A stretch of DNA of 20,519 nucleotides from Rhizophagus sp. LPA8_4_AMF. Its lineage: Eukaryota; Glomeromycota; Glomeromycetes; Glomerales; Glomeraceae. The notes beneath the pieces were generated by a model. The model saw nothing but the letters and a program-made list of their open reading frames with translations. It had not been told where the DNA came from and did not search any database. Below, piece by piece: positions 1 through 10,989 of the stretch. Each line of letters opens with the position of its first letter. The first letter of the stretch is position 1. The stretch covers positions 1 through 20,519 of the forward strand of contig JADRCO010001296.1 in assembly GCA_021464525.1 (NCBI GenBank), read 5' to 3'. The position numbers and the translations under genes were made by a program.

Positions 1-1353
1 TACCTGAAAATTTTTCACTAATTATATTGTCATTTTGTTCATCATAATAATCATCGGAATTTTTTGGTTCAGGAAGATTATTAAAATTAAGTAATCTACT
101 TGTATAAATAGCTTCTGGATGTGTTTCATATGATAAACTAGTAGTTGGTAAACTATTATTGATTTCTTCGGCTTCTTTAATTTGTTTTTGTAATTCTGTT
201 TTATTATTAATATCTACACATTCCAATACACGGGATTCCTTAAACCATTGATATAAAACATCTCGAATTTCTCCTTCTTTTGGTCGATTTAATGGATTTG
301 CATCCAGGCATCTTTTCATTAAATTCACAATCAATTGAGGTACTTTAATATTACTAAATCTTGGTCTAAGTCCTTGACAAATTTTTATTGCTAAATTTTT
401 GTCATGGCTCACTTCATGGTATGGAGGTAGTCCAGAAACTACTTCATACATAATTATGCCGAAACTATAAATATCAGCAGCTTTAGTATAATTTTGTCCT
501 CTTAAAACTTCAGGAGCAACGTAAGGTAAAACACCATATATACTGTTTTTTGTATCTTCTGATGCATTATAATCTGCAGGTTTACATAATCCCATATCAG
601 TTATCATAACTCCAGATTTAAAACTAAGTATATTACCAATATGTAAATCTTGATGAATTAGTTCTTTTTCATGAATAACTGAAGTCCGAGATTAATATAC
701 CATAAATACTTTAGCTTAGTTTTCCAAGATAACTCATGATAATTATTATCCAAATAAGTTCTTAAACTTCCATTCTCTGCATATCGCAAAACCATCATGT
801 AATTTTTTGTTTCTGGGTCTTGTGTAATTCCATAAACTCTAGTAACAGAAATAAAGCCAGATTTTCTAGTCTTACGATGCATTGTTATCTAAATATTATT
901 TTAAAGGCATCAGTAAAAATATATAAAATTTTATTAAATTAAGAAATTAGTTAATACCTCATTGAAGAATTCTGATGTAGCATTTTCTGAATTATTTAAA
1001 CTTTTCAGTGCTACAAACTTATTAGGACCACCTCTTTCCCAATTTTTATTTACATTATCCCAAACAGCAATATACCCATCAATCCATTTTGCTCTATACA
1101 CTTTTCCAAAACCACCTTTTGCAATATATTCAATATCATATAATTTATTGTAAGGTATCCACTCTAAAACTTTCCCATTATCAGTTGCTGATAGTTGAGT
1201 GTCTTGAATAAATTTGTCAATATCATCATTACCACTAGTCCAATTTTTAAAATTTTGATGAAAATGTTTTGCATTACATGCTTTACACCAATTAGAATAA
1301 GCAAATTTTTGTTTACATTCTTCACAAAACCATGGGTCAATTGGGTCATCCAT
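1..1353 (-). CDS. TKL-type protein kinase with N-terminal zinc-ribbon-like head, 3'-partial, frameshifted
   Basis: Predicted Ser/Thr (TKL-like) kinase of the family expanded in Glomeromycotina. Exon 1 (1353-958, 132 aa) starts MDDPIDPWFCEEC. Cys10/13 and Cys23/26 form a CxxC...CxxC zinc-ribbon-like pair, followed by NWTSGNDDID, the glycine-rich loop GGFGKV (about 80-85) and the ATP-binding lysine in VALK (K117). Exon 2 (888-679, 70 aa) carries the hinge region (YMMVLRYAENGSL). One base then appears to be missing, and the frame continues from 676 to the window edge with HQDLHIGNIL (catalytic Asp and Asn), DMG in place of DFG, APEV and GLPPYHE, then a Ser/Asn/acidic tail that runs off the window. 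All catalytic residues are present. The ATG at 1353 is chosen because it precedes the Cys motif as in relatives. The gene is either recently inactivated, carries a sequencing error, or was mis-assembled. The 3' end is not in the window. Confidence 0.88.
674..684 (-). other. Apparent 1-nt deletion (frameshift) in the kinase
   Basis: Reading on the minus strand, the frame gives ..WYINLGLQ and then hits a stop within six codons. Kinase homology resumes in another frame as IHEKELIHQD. Only the two bases TT lie between CAG (Gln) and ATT (Ile), where one codon (for example Val, GTT) is expected. No intron of plausible length would repair this: the only GT..AG pair nearby gives 22 nt and leads to a stop. 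Confidence 0.75.
889..957 (-). other. Intron 1 of the kinase gene (69 nt)
   Basis: On the minus strand the donor reads GAG|GTATTA and the acceptor ATATTTAG|ATAACA. Removing it joins SEFFNE (the probable helix-C glutamate) in phase 0 to ITMHRKTRKSGF..VYGITQDPE. Both sides are kinase sequence, and the intron itself is AT-rich with stops. Confidence 0.8.
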
Positions 1354-3028
1354 AGTTCAATAGATAAACTCAGAAAACTTTATTAAGTGATTAATAAGCA
1401 GTAAAGCTGAGTGTCACCTTGAAAAAATTTATTCCGAATTTCCGATTTACATATGCACGACATACAGTAAGTGTAACATGGATCGACAAAATAATTCACT
1501 GCATCAAAATGACGATAGATAAAATGAAATTGAATACTATAACTATATTAAAATTTAAACAATTTATTTAAAAACTGGATATTTCCGGCTTAGAGATTCT
1601 GGTAAATTAATTTTACAAATTATATTTGCATGATATAATTGATATATGATAAAGTAATAATTATATTGCATGTTTGAACTAGGGCAAAAGAGTTAACGTT
1701 CTTTTAATAATTTAATTTCATTTATGTTGGAATGCTTTTTATTAATTATTGTTTGTTTATGAGGTTAAATAGTGATTTACAGACTTTTTGTTTTTGAAAG
1801 GGAGAGTTTATTTATTTATTTATGTAAATTAATCTTTTATTTTTTTTTTTTCCAAGAATATGGAATCATTTTTTGGTTCTTTTTAATTAAAATTGGAGGG
1901 CCTGTGATTATCTAATCTATATAGTCTAATACCATGTTTATATGCTGATATTAGTCGATACTGAATTTTTAAATTTTTCATAAATCAAGTTAACGGTAAA
2001 CGTAAATCAAGAGAAGTTCTTATTTTTTTGAATTAAACTCAATATAAAGGATTCACTTAAGTTGATTAATAAAAATATTTGAATGTCGGTGTTGCATGCA
2101 ATATTATACATTCAAGTTTTACTTTTATTACGTGGTTTAAAATTATTGAAATTGACGCAACAGTAGCAAAAACCAAATGATCAGCAATCATATGATACAT
2201 TACCAATCAAAATGCGTAATTTTTATGTATAGAATTAAATAATCGAACACGATAGGATTTTATTAAAAAATTTTGAATAATTTAAATAAATAAAGTAAAA
2301 AGGGATTAAAATTCAGTGATCCTTAACTTCATTTATGATATTCATAATAATATTTGCGAAAATATAAATCTATATATAAAATTATAATATAATGTAAAAT
2401 AAATATATTATTAATAAAAAAAAATACAACAAAATGAATAAATTTATGAAATTCTTAATTATCACGCAATATAATTTCGGCTTTGGTTTGTTTGACCAAA
2501 GTAAATATTTAATATAATAATCTATGTAAGCATTATCTAATGCTATAATTGTTAGACAGGTTTCATTAAAAAAAAATATAATTGCAGTCATACACTAATA
2601 CATACTACCATTTTTATTTGATTTTATAATAATTATTTTTTGTTTCTATTATTTAAAAACGTGTAAAATATTATTATTATTTTATATAAATGAAGCTTAC
2701 TCTAATGCGTCAGATCTTTAGGGAAATACTTTCCAAACACTTACTTTATTATTTTTAAATAGGTAAAGAGTAAAATTTATTGCGTAAGCTTCCTATTTTC
2801 CTTCGGTGTACTTTTTTGTGACTTTCAGTAATTCAAAAAAATTTGTGATTTCAATAGTTAAAGAAAATATGTTTAAATTCATTTTCTTAAACCATATATC
2901 TTGCTAATTCATTAACAAATCTTCCATATACCTTTTGACTTACTTATATAATACAAATTCAATATTGTGGAAGGTAATTTTATTTATTAAAAATTGGAGT
3001 ATAATGCATTTATATATTTGTGATATTT
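1354..3028. other. AT-rich spacer upstream of the kinase
   Basis: No coding region can be supported. The first few hundred bases must hold the minus-strand kinase promoter and 5' UTR, but no clear TATA element stands out. Small structures seen are a (TTTA)n run near 1807-1824, a perfect 7-bp hairpin (CTTTGGT at 2481-2487 and ACCAAAG at 2495-2501), and a 9-bp inverted pair GAAGCTTAC/GTAAGCTTC near 2693 and 2784. Confidence 0.6.
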
Positions 3029-3375
3029 ATGATAATCATGATAAAACAATTAAATTTTATTCAATTATTATTTTACTACATTAAAGTTGTCTAAATCAGT
3101 TTTTTATTATGATAAACACAAACAAAAGATAAGTTTCTATTATGATAATTATGACAAAACAATTAAATTTTGCTCAATTATTATTTTATGTAATCAAATA
3201 TTTATCTAAATCAGTCTTTTATTATGAAAAATTATAATAGAAAGATAAATTTTATTATGAAAATCATAATATAATAAGTACTTTTTGTTCAATTATTATT
3301 TTATTACACTATAATGATTAAATATTTATCTAAATTAGTTTTTTATTATGATAATCACGATAGAAATAATAATAA
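3029..3375. repeat. Degenerate tandem repeat, three units of about 114 bp
   Basis: The phrase TCAATTATTATTTTA starts at 3061, 3174 and 3289, spacings of 113 and 115 bp. In each unit it is followed by (T)CTAAATYAGTYTTTTATTATG, and in the first two units it is preceded by GA(T/C)AAAACAATTAAATTTT. The copies differ by scattered substitutions and small indels, so the array is old. There is no coding potential. Confidence 0.8.
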
Positions 3376-3676
3376 AAATATTATATATTTTTTATTAATA
3401 AACTATTTATTATTATGAAAATGATTATTAATTTTTACAACAACCAGTATTTTTTAAAATATAAAAATTTACTGATTATTTTATAACTAGCTAGATGCCC
3501 ACGTTATCATAAGATTATAAAAATCAGTTAGCTATTGTATAAAGTACAGAATGGTTATATGGTTATTACTTGCATAATTTACATGTAAACAATGGTAGGT
3601 ATCATGTGGTGAGTGATTTTATACATTTTATATTGATAAATTATAATAATTAAAATTAAGAATATATTATATTCTT

Positions 3677-4545
3677 TTATTGTAGTATTATAATAGTTAT
3701 AGTAGTTATTTTAAATAGGATGAAATATTTCATTATATACAATTTTTTTGCTTGGCAAGTTTCACTATTACCTGCAAGAGCTTTGACATGTTGATATGAA
3801 GCTGCTTTTGATTGAGCAACATATAGCTGCCCATGAGAAAAAATTGGTTGAGGCAGATAAATTCCAATTCTGTCTAGAGTCTGTCCCTGTGATTTATTAT
3901 AAATTGTCATGGAAAATACAACTTTTACTGGAAATTGATGACACTTTAGATAAAGGGCAACTTACTTTTTTGCATCAATATCTCTACTTTGAAATCTATG
4001 ACAAATTAGTCTAGTTCATTTAAGTTTTGCAGGAGTATAATTGGTATTTAGTTTAAGTTTCAATTTACCAGGAGGAAGTTCAGGAATCTTTAAAGATCTC
4101 AAAGATTCTGAGGAATAAGTTTGATTTTTTTCTACTGTAGTGTCTTCAAGTCAACACTGGAATATACAGTAATTTCTTTAGGAATTCTTTCCATTATTAT
4201 TGTTTTAACATTAGTACTTTTTGAAGTTAGAATTACTTTGCTAACCATTAATTAGTATTAGTATAATTTCAGCTAGGCTTGGATAGACAAAATCAATCAG
4301 GTCAGTCCCTTTAATTATTACTATATCCAAGAAAAGATTTATTATATCTTCTGTATCAGAATTGATCATATATGTACCATTACCAATTTCTAAAAGAAAT
4401 TCTGCAAATTGCTTTTGTTTTAAGTTTTCTAGTAAATCATGGGTTTTCTGCAGTTTCATGTTAATTGACAGTTTCATTATTTTAATATTCACTATCTAAT
4501 GAGTCCTTTATAATTAATTTTGCACTATGTTTGAGAATTCCTTTT
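3677..4545 (-). pseudogene. C-terminal relic of a PIF1/Helitron-type DNA helicase
   Basis: Minus-strand pieces, in order and broken by stops and deletions, match the C-terminal half of the PIF1-like helicases carried by Helitrons. At 4545-4255: KGILKHSAKL.., then FAEFLLEIGNGTY, SDTEDIINL and DLIDFVYPSLAEI. At 4145-4020: DTTVEKNQTYSS and LRSLKIPELPPG. At 4005-3900: TRLICHRFQS and FPVKVVFSMTI. At 3910-3770: NKSQGQTLDRIGIYLPQP then FSHGQLYVAQSK. The family's TINKSQGQT motif has an extra Tyr, and the closing VALSR motif reads VAQSK, losing the arginine finger. The Walker A half and any Rep domain are not recognisable upstream. The relic is non-functional, and its neighbours are more relics on the same strand. 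Confidence 0.85.
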
Positions 4546-4949
4546 TTCTTTCAACTGGTTATATTTTTAATTACATATGATTCTTTAAGAAGTATTATTA
4601 ATGATAAAATTATTGCCACTAATTCAGCTTTTATATAAAGATATTATAATTATATAATAATATAATTTTTTAAATAAACATTAAAAATTCTGTTGATAAA
4701 TGTTTAGTCATCTTAGAAATTTGGGATGATCCTGCTTTTCCATTTGAGAGATCCTATATTTTCAATCCATTCTTTTTGTTGGTAATAAAATGGCTTTACC
4801 ATACTAGCCAATTGTTGTATAATTCTAGTATTTGATTCTTTATATGCTTTTCAAGGTATTATAATGGTTATAATTAATAGTAGATAAATCTTTGAAAAGT
4901 TACAAGGTATAATTTAAATTTTTTGGTTAAACTTTTCTATACATAAAGT

Positions 4950-5022
4950 CCAGACTTTAATGAATACTTGGAGTATTGAGATTATAGTGTGGACTCTAAT
5001 GAATGCTTGAATTACAGCATAT
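4950..5022. repeat. Two-copy 38-bp tandem repeat
   Basis: AGACTTTAATGAATACTTGG (about 4952) recurs as GGACTCTAATGAATGCTTGA (4991). A weaker echo with AATACTTGAAGTATTT lies near 5458. It sits between coding relics and its function is unknown. Confidence 0.5.
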
Positions 5023-5238
5023 ATTATAAGAAGAATATATAAATAATATACAATTATTCTTTGATAAATTTAGTTATAGTAGGTGATATTTTGTCTTATA
5101 CGAGATTTCTTTGAGGTCTATTATTTTTAAACTCATTAATTTTAGGTAATTGAAAGAAGATTTCAATATTTGTCAATTAAAAAATATATTACAATTATAT
5201 TTAGGTATGATTGTTTTCACAAGTTTATTCTATATTTA

Positions 5239-5436
5239 TCAATGATTAATGATGCTTATTCTCTTAGCTGTTCTTATATAATATGCAACATTATATGAAA
5301 TGTAAAAATAATGGAATCCAATATAATGTGCATGAGCCAAATAAATATTAATATTAATATTATCAAAAAAATGTATGATTGATTCTCCATTAAAATTATG
5401 GGAAAAACCAAATAAGGGATTTGGTGGATTTCTCAC
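5239..5436 (-). pseudogene. Unassigned coding relic inside the transposon graveyard
   Basis: A 65-codon open frame starts MRNPPNPLFGFSHNFNG and is rich in aromatic residues (HYIGFHYFYISYN). I do not recognise a family. It lies on the same strand as the helicase relic about 0.7 kb away and may be part of the same decayed element, but that is inference. It could equally be a chance frame in AT-rich DNA. Confidence 0.25.
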
Positions 5437-6045
5437 ATTTAGAGCATAAATTATAATAAATACTTGAAGTATTTAAGCTTATATTAAACATTTAGGAGTA
5501 CAGGCTTTAATTAACACTGAATAATAAGTTGTAAATTAATACAAGAAAATATTAGTTATTTTTCTCTTGGCTTCCTGATCCAGAAATCATTTGAAAATAA
5601 TTGTTTGTATATTCTTTATTTACAAAATGTATATATGCATACTATACGGTTCATTTTGATTTAAAAAAATGGAAAGTGAAAAAAAATCCAAAATCTGTAA
5701 ATTTCGAAGTAGAGATACTTGAGATGTTATCTGTTATTTACTTAAAATTTTGTTGGATTTGAAAGAAAATTTTAACTTTTATAAATATGGATATTGTAAT
5801 TATATTTAAATTGGATTGGTTCCCAATTTTTCTTGCTCCAATCTCATATTTTGGTTGGTTTATATTAGTTTTGTATTTATATAAACAAATAAAGTATAAT
5901 TAGAGATATCTATATAATTTTTAATTCAATATAGTTTGTTCCCTTCAATAATGCACTTTTATTGAAAAAACCCACACTCATCTGAAAAATTCTAAGGATG
6001 AGAATTTAGAGTGCTTTTAATTTTATCAAATATTGGAAAAATGAA

Positions 6046-6183
6046 TCATCTTCTGCTTAATAGTTTATTGAAAAAGAAACAAAACAAGCATTCTAATAAA
6101 TCCTTAAACAGAAGAATCAATTGCAATGTCAAAATTTCCTCAATTGTAATAGGTTGAATATTTGTTAGTTCTGATTCATCCAT
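6046..6183 (-). pseudogene. Short unassigned coding relic
   Basis: The frame opens with ATG and reads MDESELTNIQPITIEEILTL, then becomes hydrophobic and stops after 45 codons. The first 20 residues look like real protein (acidic, polar, no low-complexity AT-codon bias). The rest may follow a frameshift. There is no family match from memory. Confidence 0.25.
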
Positions 6184-6614
6184 CTTCTTAAATAGGAAAA
6201 AAATACAATGAATTATTGACTATAGACAATAATTCTCTTATTTTTCTTGATAAATATAATATAATAGAATTCACTACTTTGATAAGTTTTGTTGGCTAAT
6301 ATTTAATTTCCAAATGGTTTCATTACCATGTATAATTCCTGATTCAGTCCATATACACATTCACTTTCTCAATCACTTCATTTGGATTTGTTCTTATACA
6401 ACTTTTGAGCTTGAATATTATCTGGTTCATTAATACAATTCTTGTATAGTAGAAGGATATTGGTACACAGTTTCCCAGGCTATTATTGCCATTGATCTGG
6501 TTTGTACTTGACTAATATTCAAATATATTGATTTATTTTTAGATGCTGTTAGTAATCAGTATTCTTGTTAACTGTGTTGTTATTTTGCAGTTTTTTTCCT
6601 TTTCAGGTCTCATC

Positions 6615-6945
6615 GGAGTTGATTATAATTCCACATTAATTACCTTATCTGAATCTTCTTTATCTTGAAAAATCAATTCTTTTTTAAGAAATGCTTCATA
6701 TTGGTCTTTATTAAGAAAGGTAATTTTGACTTTTTTATTGAATTTGGTAATACCTAATTTCTTGTTATACCAGACATTTTCAGAACTTGTTTAATTTTTT
6801 TGAATTTTTCACCATTTCCACCAATAAGACCATCCATTGGAATTAGGGCAGTAAATTCTTTTTCTTTTTCAATCATGATATTCTGTTGATTCAAATTTTT
6901 TTTGTTTGCAGCATCCCTATCTTTATGAGTAATTAAAATTAACTA
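6615..6945 (-). pseudogene. Unassigned coding relic with one or more frameshifts
   Basis: On the minus strand one frame gives RDAANKKNLNQQNIM, then EKEFTALIPMDGLIGGNG and KFKKIKQVL, and stops. A second frame then continues with KLGITKFNKKVKITFLNKDQ, YEAFLKKELIFQDKED and VINVEL before a stop. The two frames join into one plausible protein of about 105 residues broken by a small indel near 6770-6790. The composition is protein-like. The family is not recognised; part of a transposon-encoded protein is likely given the setting. Confidence 0.4.
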
Positions 6946-7799
6946 TGACAATACTATTCTTAAAAAATAGTGGCATGTATGGTTATATTAAACAGATAAC
7001 ATTACAATAGCCGAATTCTTGGATATTTGTTACTATATATTGGATCACCCATTTGGATTTCCTGTAAATCTCCAACTTGTGTTGTTTCATTAAAAATTAT
7101 TTCTAATAAATTATATTTCATTTAGTATGAGCATCATGCTCTCTTGTAACTCATGTTAATTGGTTGTTTATCTTTGTTTAATAAAACTTTACTATTTAAA
7201 ATTTAAACTACTTTTTTGGATTATAATATTGAATTTTAATGCTGTTAATTGATAAATACTAGTGTGTCAGTAGTAGTTATTTATCTTATTATTCTAAAGT
7301 AATATTATCTTAAAGTTTATGTTAATTGAATTAAAAGCCAATCATCTTATAGGTTGTTGATTGTATTCTTTCAATCATTATATATTTGACTTCTTATTGT
7401 CTTCTTCTATTGCTTTTGTTTTTTTTTACATTATTCTGATATACTTTAACATACTACTATTTATTATAATTTTTTTTAAATGATATGTTTTATTCTTTTT
7501 CACATCACCCTGTTTATTTAATATCCTTTAAGTAATTAAAGAAAGAAAATGTACAATAATGTATCTTATGTTCAGATGTAGAATCCGACGAATAGAAGTA
7601 TGATTCCATTCATCATTAAAAAACATTAGATGCTTTTTCAATAAAACATCCCTAGTTAACTGTTTTAATGATTATCATATTGGAAGATAGCTTTTAATAG
7701 ATGTATAGACTATATACTTAGTAAGTAATTTAAAGTAAATATTATAAAAATATTACTACTGTAAAATAATTCATTTATTGCAAGTTATAATACATGGAA

Positions 7800-8340
7800 T
7801 AAGGCATTTAACAAAATCGCGATCAGCAATAATATGTTGCTGATTTATCTTGGTATATCTCCAAAGAATAATGTATCTAGTATTTATTACTCCATTGCAA
7901 TTAAATCACTCTTTAGGATGTATCATGCTGCTTATCAAGATCAGGATTTTTGAGATGTTTTTAAGATACTGCAATGCTGATAGCATATATTACTTATATT
8001 TCTCCTCTTCAATTTCTTCAAAACTTTCTTCTTCACTAATTTAAACTTCTTTGTCAAATGCTAGTTTGAGCAAGTCAATTGGATCAAAATTAATTATATA
8101 TGCTAAAAACTGATTAACTTCATGAATCACCAAAGCAATTATCATACTTATTCATTATTTAATATAATAATCATAGGATTTTTTAATGACTTCAGTAGAT
8201 GCATCCATTATCCAGTGTAGAAGAAGCTCAGTACTTGACTCGAGACTGTCAAATCTAATATTTATATTATCATACTCATTAATATTGTATTTACTTCTCA
8301 ACGATTTTAACAGATCTTTTCTGTATCCTGTAGGGTTGTA
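7800..8340 (-). pseudogene. Unassigned coding relic with multiple stops
   Basis: The longest clean stretch (8338-8155, about 60 codons without ATG) reads NPTGYRKDLLKSLRSKYNIN, then IRFDSLESSTELLLHWIMDA and VIKKSYDYYIK before a stop. In shifting frames further down come NFDPIDLLKLAFDKEV, an acidic EEESFEEIEEEKYK, LKNPDLDKQHDTS and EIYQDKSATYYC. This pattern fits a single protein gene decayed by stops and frameshifts. I cannot name the family. Confidence 0.45.
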
Positions 8341-9786
8341 TTACTATTGGTAATGAAATAAAATAAATAACTTCCTTCTCAGTAAATAAAAATGTTCTAT
8401 TTCACATGTAAATAACTATTGATTATTTTATATAAATTAATCATATATACACATTGTAATCAACTGAACTTTTTATATTATTATAATTATATCACTTATA
8501 TGCTTATGTATTTGTGGTAAATATCTTTATCTTAAAGGTAAAAAATATTAAGTTTAATTAACCATATAATTATCATTTAAATTTGGATGAAAAAAGAGAG
8601 GAAAAGAAAAGGGGTATAATAGCTTCATCAAATTCCAAATCATTTATATTTAAATAATTTTATAAAATAGTAAACATAAAAGCCCCATTATGTCATACAG
8701 TTATTGATTGTTCCATATAAAAGCAACATCCAGAAATTTTAACCAAATATAATATCAAAGCCAGAATTGCAGTGCAAAAAGCCACAATTCACAGCCAAAA
8801 CTTTGCACCAATCAAATTCTTTATCATAAAAAAATAATTCATAACTTAATCTGTTATCATGATAATCAATTTTTATATACAGTAATATATACGTACACAT
8901 ATATTAATTTTTATAATTATTTTATCCTTATTTCCATTAAATTATCTTAATATTCAAATAACGAAATATAAATTATTTAAAATAATGGATATTTCCTGTT
9001 TTATGTGAAACTGTTTACTTTATATACTATTATATAAATATGTGTAAGAAAAAAAAAGATAAAGAAATAAATGTTTTTGGTAACAAATTTGTCATGTGTT
9101 CGTATTATAAATGAAATAAAATACTACTTGTAAATGTCTACTATACTTAATAAAATTTTATTGACCAATAAATACATAATATTCAAAAAAGGTTGATTTT
9201 ATTGTTTTGATTAAGAAAACTTACGATTATTAGTCATACTGACATATATAATCTTTAGATGAATAATAAATATACCATTTTAATTTATTATGCTTTAGTT
9301 CCATTCGAAAGTTTACTGTGTGCTATAGTAAAAAGAAGATATTTACATTTGCTTCATGTTTGAACTTTCTAAAATCTTCTATTTCATATAAATTAATTTA
9401 TATGATTATAATTAGTATTTATTATATGACAACTCATTATGTTGAAGAGATTAAAAGGTTATTATTATTAAGATAGTTTTCAAGAGAAATGTGATTATTA
9501 AATATCATGTAGCTGGTTAGCTTTAGTATAATGCATGTCATAAAGAAAGAATTACAAACTTACTAAAGGTAGAAATAAAAATTTCCAGCAAACAAAAACA
9601 TGAAAACATAGAGTTAAAATATAATCTGTGCAATTATTGATGAAAAATTTATATGGGGAGGTATAAAAGATGGAAGTAATTTATTTATCAACTTGTAATA
9701 AATACATAAATTTGAAACTCAATTCATAGTTGGTATATATTAAAGGTTATGTTATGTACGTCAAGTTGCTTAACAATTAGTAACCA
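8341..9786. other. AT-rich gene-free stretch
   Basis: No coding region, RNA gene or clear element is supported. One small stem (GTGCAAA at 8772-8778 with TTTGCAC at 8802-8808) lies in a slightly GC-richer patch at 8750-8815. Confidence 0.5.
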
Positions 9787-9945
9787 CCTACAAAAAATTT
9801 TATCAATTATTTCTGTAAAGACTTTGTAAAAATGAGTCTTTCATGGATCCATTTACGAAAAATGTAAATAATTCGATAAATTCAAATTCCATGATATAAG
9901 GTTATTAATTCTGGAATGAAAAAAAAAGATGGAATATAAATAATG
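9787..9945. repeat. Degenerate copy 1 of a palindromic interspersed repeat
   Basis: ACAAAAAATTTTATCAATTA and TTTCTGTAAAGACTTTGTAA are followed by AAATGAGTCTTT and later by AAAAAGATGGAATATAAA. This matches the copy at 10478-10567, but about 70 bp of other sequence (9862-9921) separates the two halves. Confidence 0.6.
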
Positions 9946-10477
9946 GATAGGGCCAAGGCTGAAAGCAATACTGCTATTACACTTAGAATCAAATAGGGTG
10001 GTCTACCTTAGTTGTCAGTACGTAATGTCGACTATAAACTATTACATGCATTATGTATATTGTAAAAGTAAACAAACCCCAAAAAATAATTTATAGAATT
10101 ATTATTCATGGATACGTAACATAAACGTGCATAATTATATACATACACTCTAAATAATCTGTGTAAAAAAAATTATTATTTATGTTGTGCTTCTACAGGG
10201 ATTTTACTGACCAATATTTTATGAGACATCCAATATTGAAATCAGTATTAGGAGCATTAATTCCTGGTCACTGTCCTAATGACCGAACTAAGGCTGATCG
10301 TTCAGTTGTTGCGTGATCTGTGATGAATAAATGTTTTGTAAGTGACACTGTTAACCCATCTCACATAAGTAGTTTATGCATTTGTGAACGGTTTAAAGAT
10401 CTAATGGATTTTTGACGTATTTTTGATCCTTTCTAGGGAATAATACTGAGATAACATGATCGGAGAAGGTATCGTAC

Positions 10478-10567
10478 TCTATAAAAAATTTTATCCGTTA
10501 TTTCTGTAAAAACTCCGTAAAAATGAGCCTTTTACGAAAAAAAGATGGAATATAAAAAACGGATCAA
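10478..10567. repeat. Copy 2 of the same repeat, ends inverted (ATCCGTT...AACGGAT)
   Basis: The compact copy runs from CTCTATAAAAAATTTTATCC to AAAACGGATC. ATCCGTT (10493-10499) pairs with AACGGAT (10558-10564). Inside, CCGTAAAAATGAG is followed by CCTTTTACG, which pairs partly with it. This layout resembles a small foldback MITE. There is no coding potential. Confidence 0.6.
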
Positions 10568-10938
10568 CTTTTTTTTACAGGGTACTTACATATCATTTTC
10601 TTGGATCTACTACTTGGCTGCAGGGGACGAAAATACCAAAATGGAAACGATATTTTTTGTACAAAAACAAAATAGATTTTAGTGATCCGATTATTCTTGG
10701 TTCGTTTGTTTATGATTGAAAGTTTATTTATAATATAAAGAAATAATCGTGTTGTATACGTTTGGAATTACTTTAAAATTTAAAAAAAGAATACTAAAAA
10801 ACTAAGTTACTGAAATAAAATACAAACAATGAATGCGACCAGCTACGTATGCAACTCTTAAAAACTGCTAATAATTGTTTTAGGGTAACGAAATGATCTC
10901 ACCAATTGCAAATCCGGTGACGGTTAGACTGCACTTCC

Positions 10939-10989
10939 CACGTGATCTTAATGATGCGGTATGCAAATAGTATGCAAATTATTTATAAG
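10939..10989 (+). promoter_or_regulatory. Possible promoter-like cluster: E-box, duplicated octamer, TATA-like
   Basis: CACGTG (10939-10944), two identical TATGCAAAT words (10960-10968 and 10971-10979) and TTTATAAG (10982-10989) follow one another within 51 bp. A second CACGTG lies at 11050-11055. No plus-strand gene follows within reach, so the cluster may be a relic or a chance arrangement. Confidence 0.3.

Noticed and set aside
962..1386. Plus- and minus-strand open frames of 61-63 codons over the kinase first exon
   Set aside because: They overlap the kinase exon in other frames and have no protein-like features of their own.
2382..2591. 69-codon minus-strand frame, hydrophobic at the end
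   Set aside because: Dominated by Ile/Leu/Phe/Tyr from AT-rich DNA, no neighbours, no family resemblance; most likely chance.
3480..3680. Possible Helitron 3' terminus (CTRR with hairpin) for the helicase relic
   Set aside because: CTAG words are present near 3485-3492, but no convincing hairpin at the right distance or A/T insertion site could be shown.
3796..4014. 72-codon plus-strand frame
   Set aside because: It is the antisense shadow of the helicase relic, whose minus-strand frame carries recognisable motifs.
7850..8044. 64-codon plus-strand frame
   Set aside because: Antisense to the minus-strand relic at 7800-8340 and low in complexity (Ser/Ile/Tyr).
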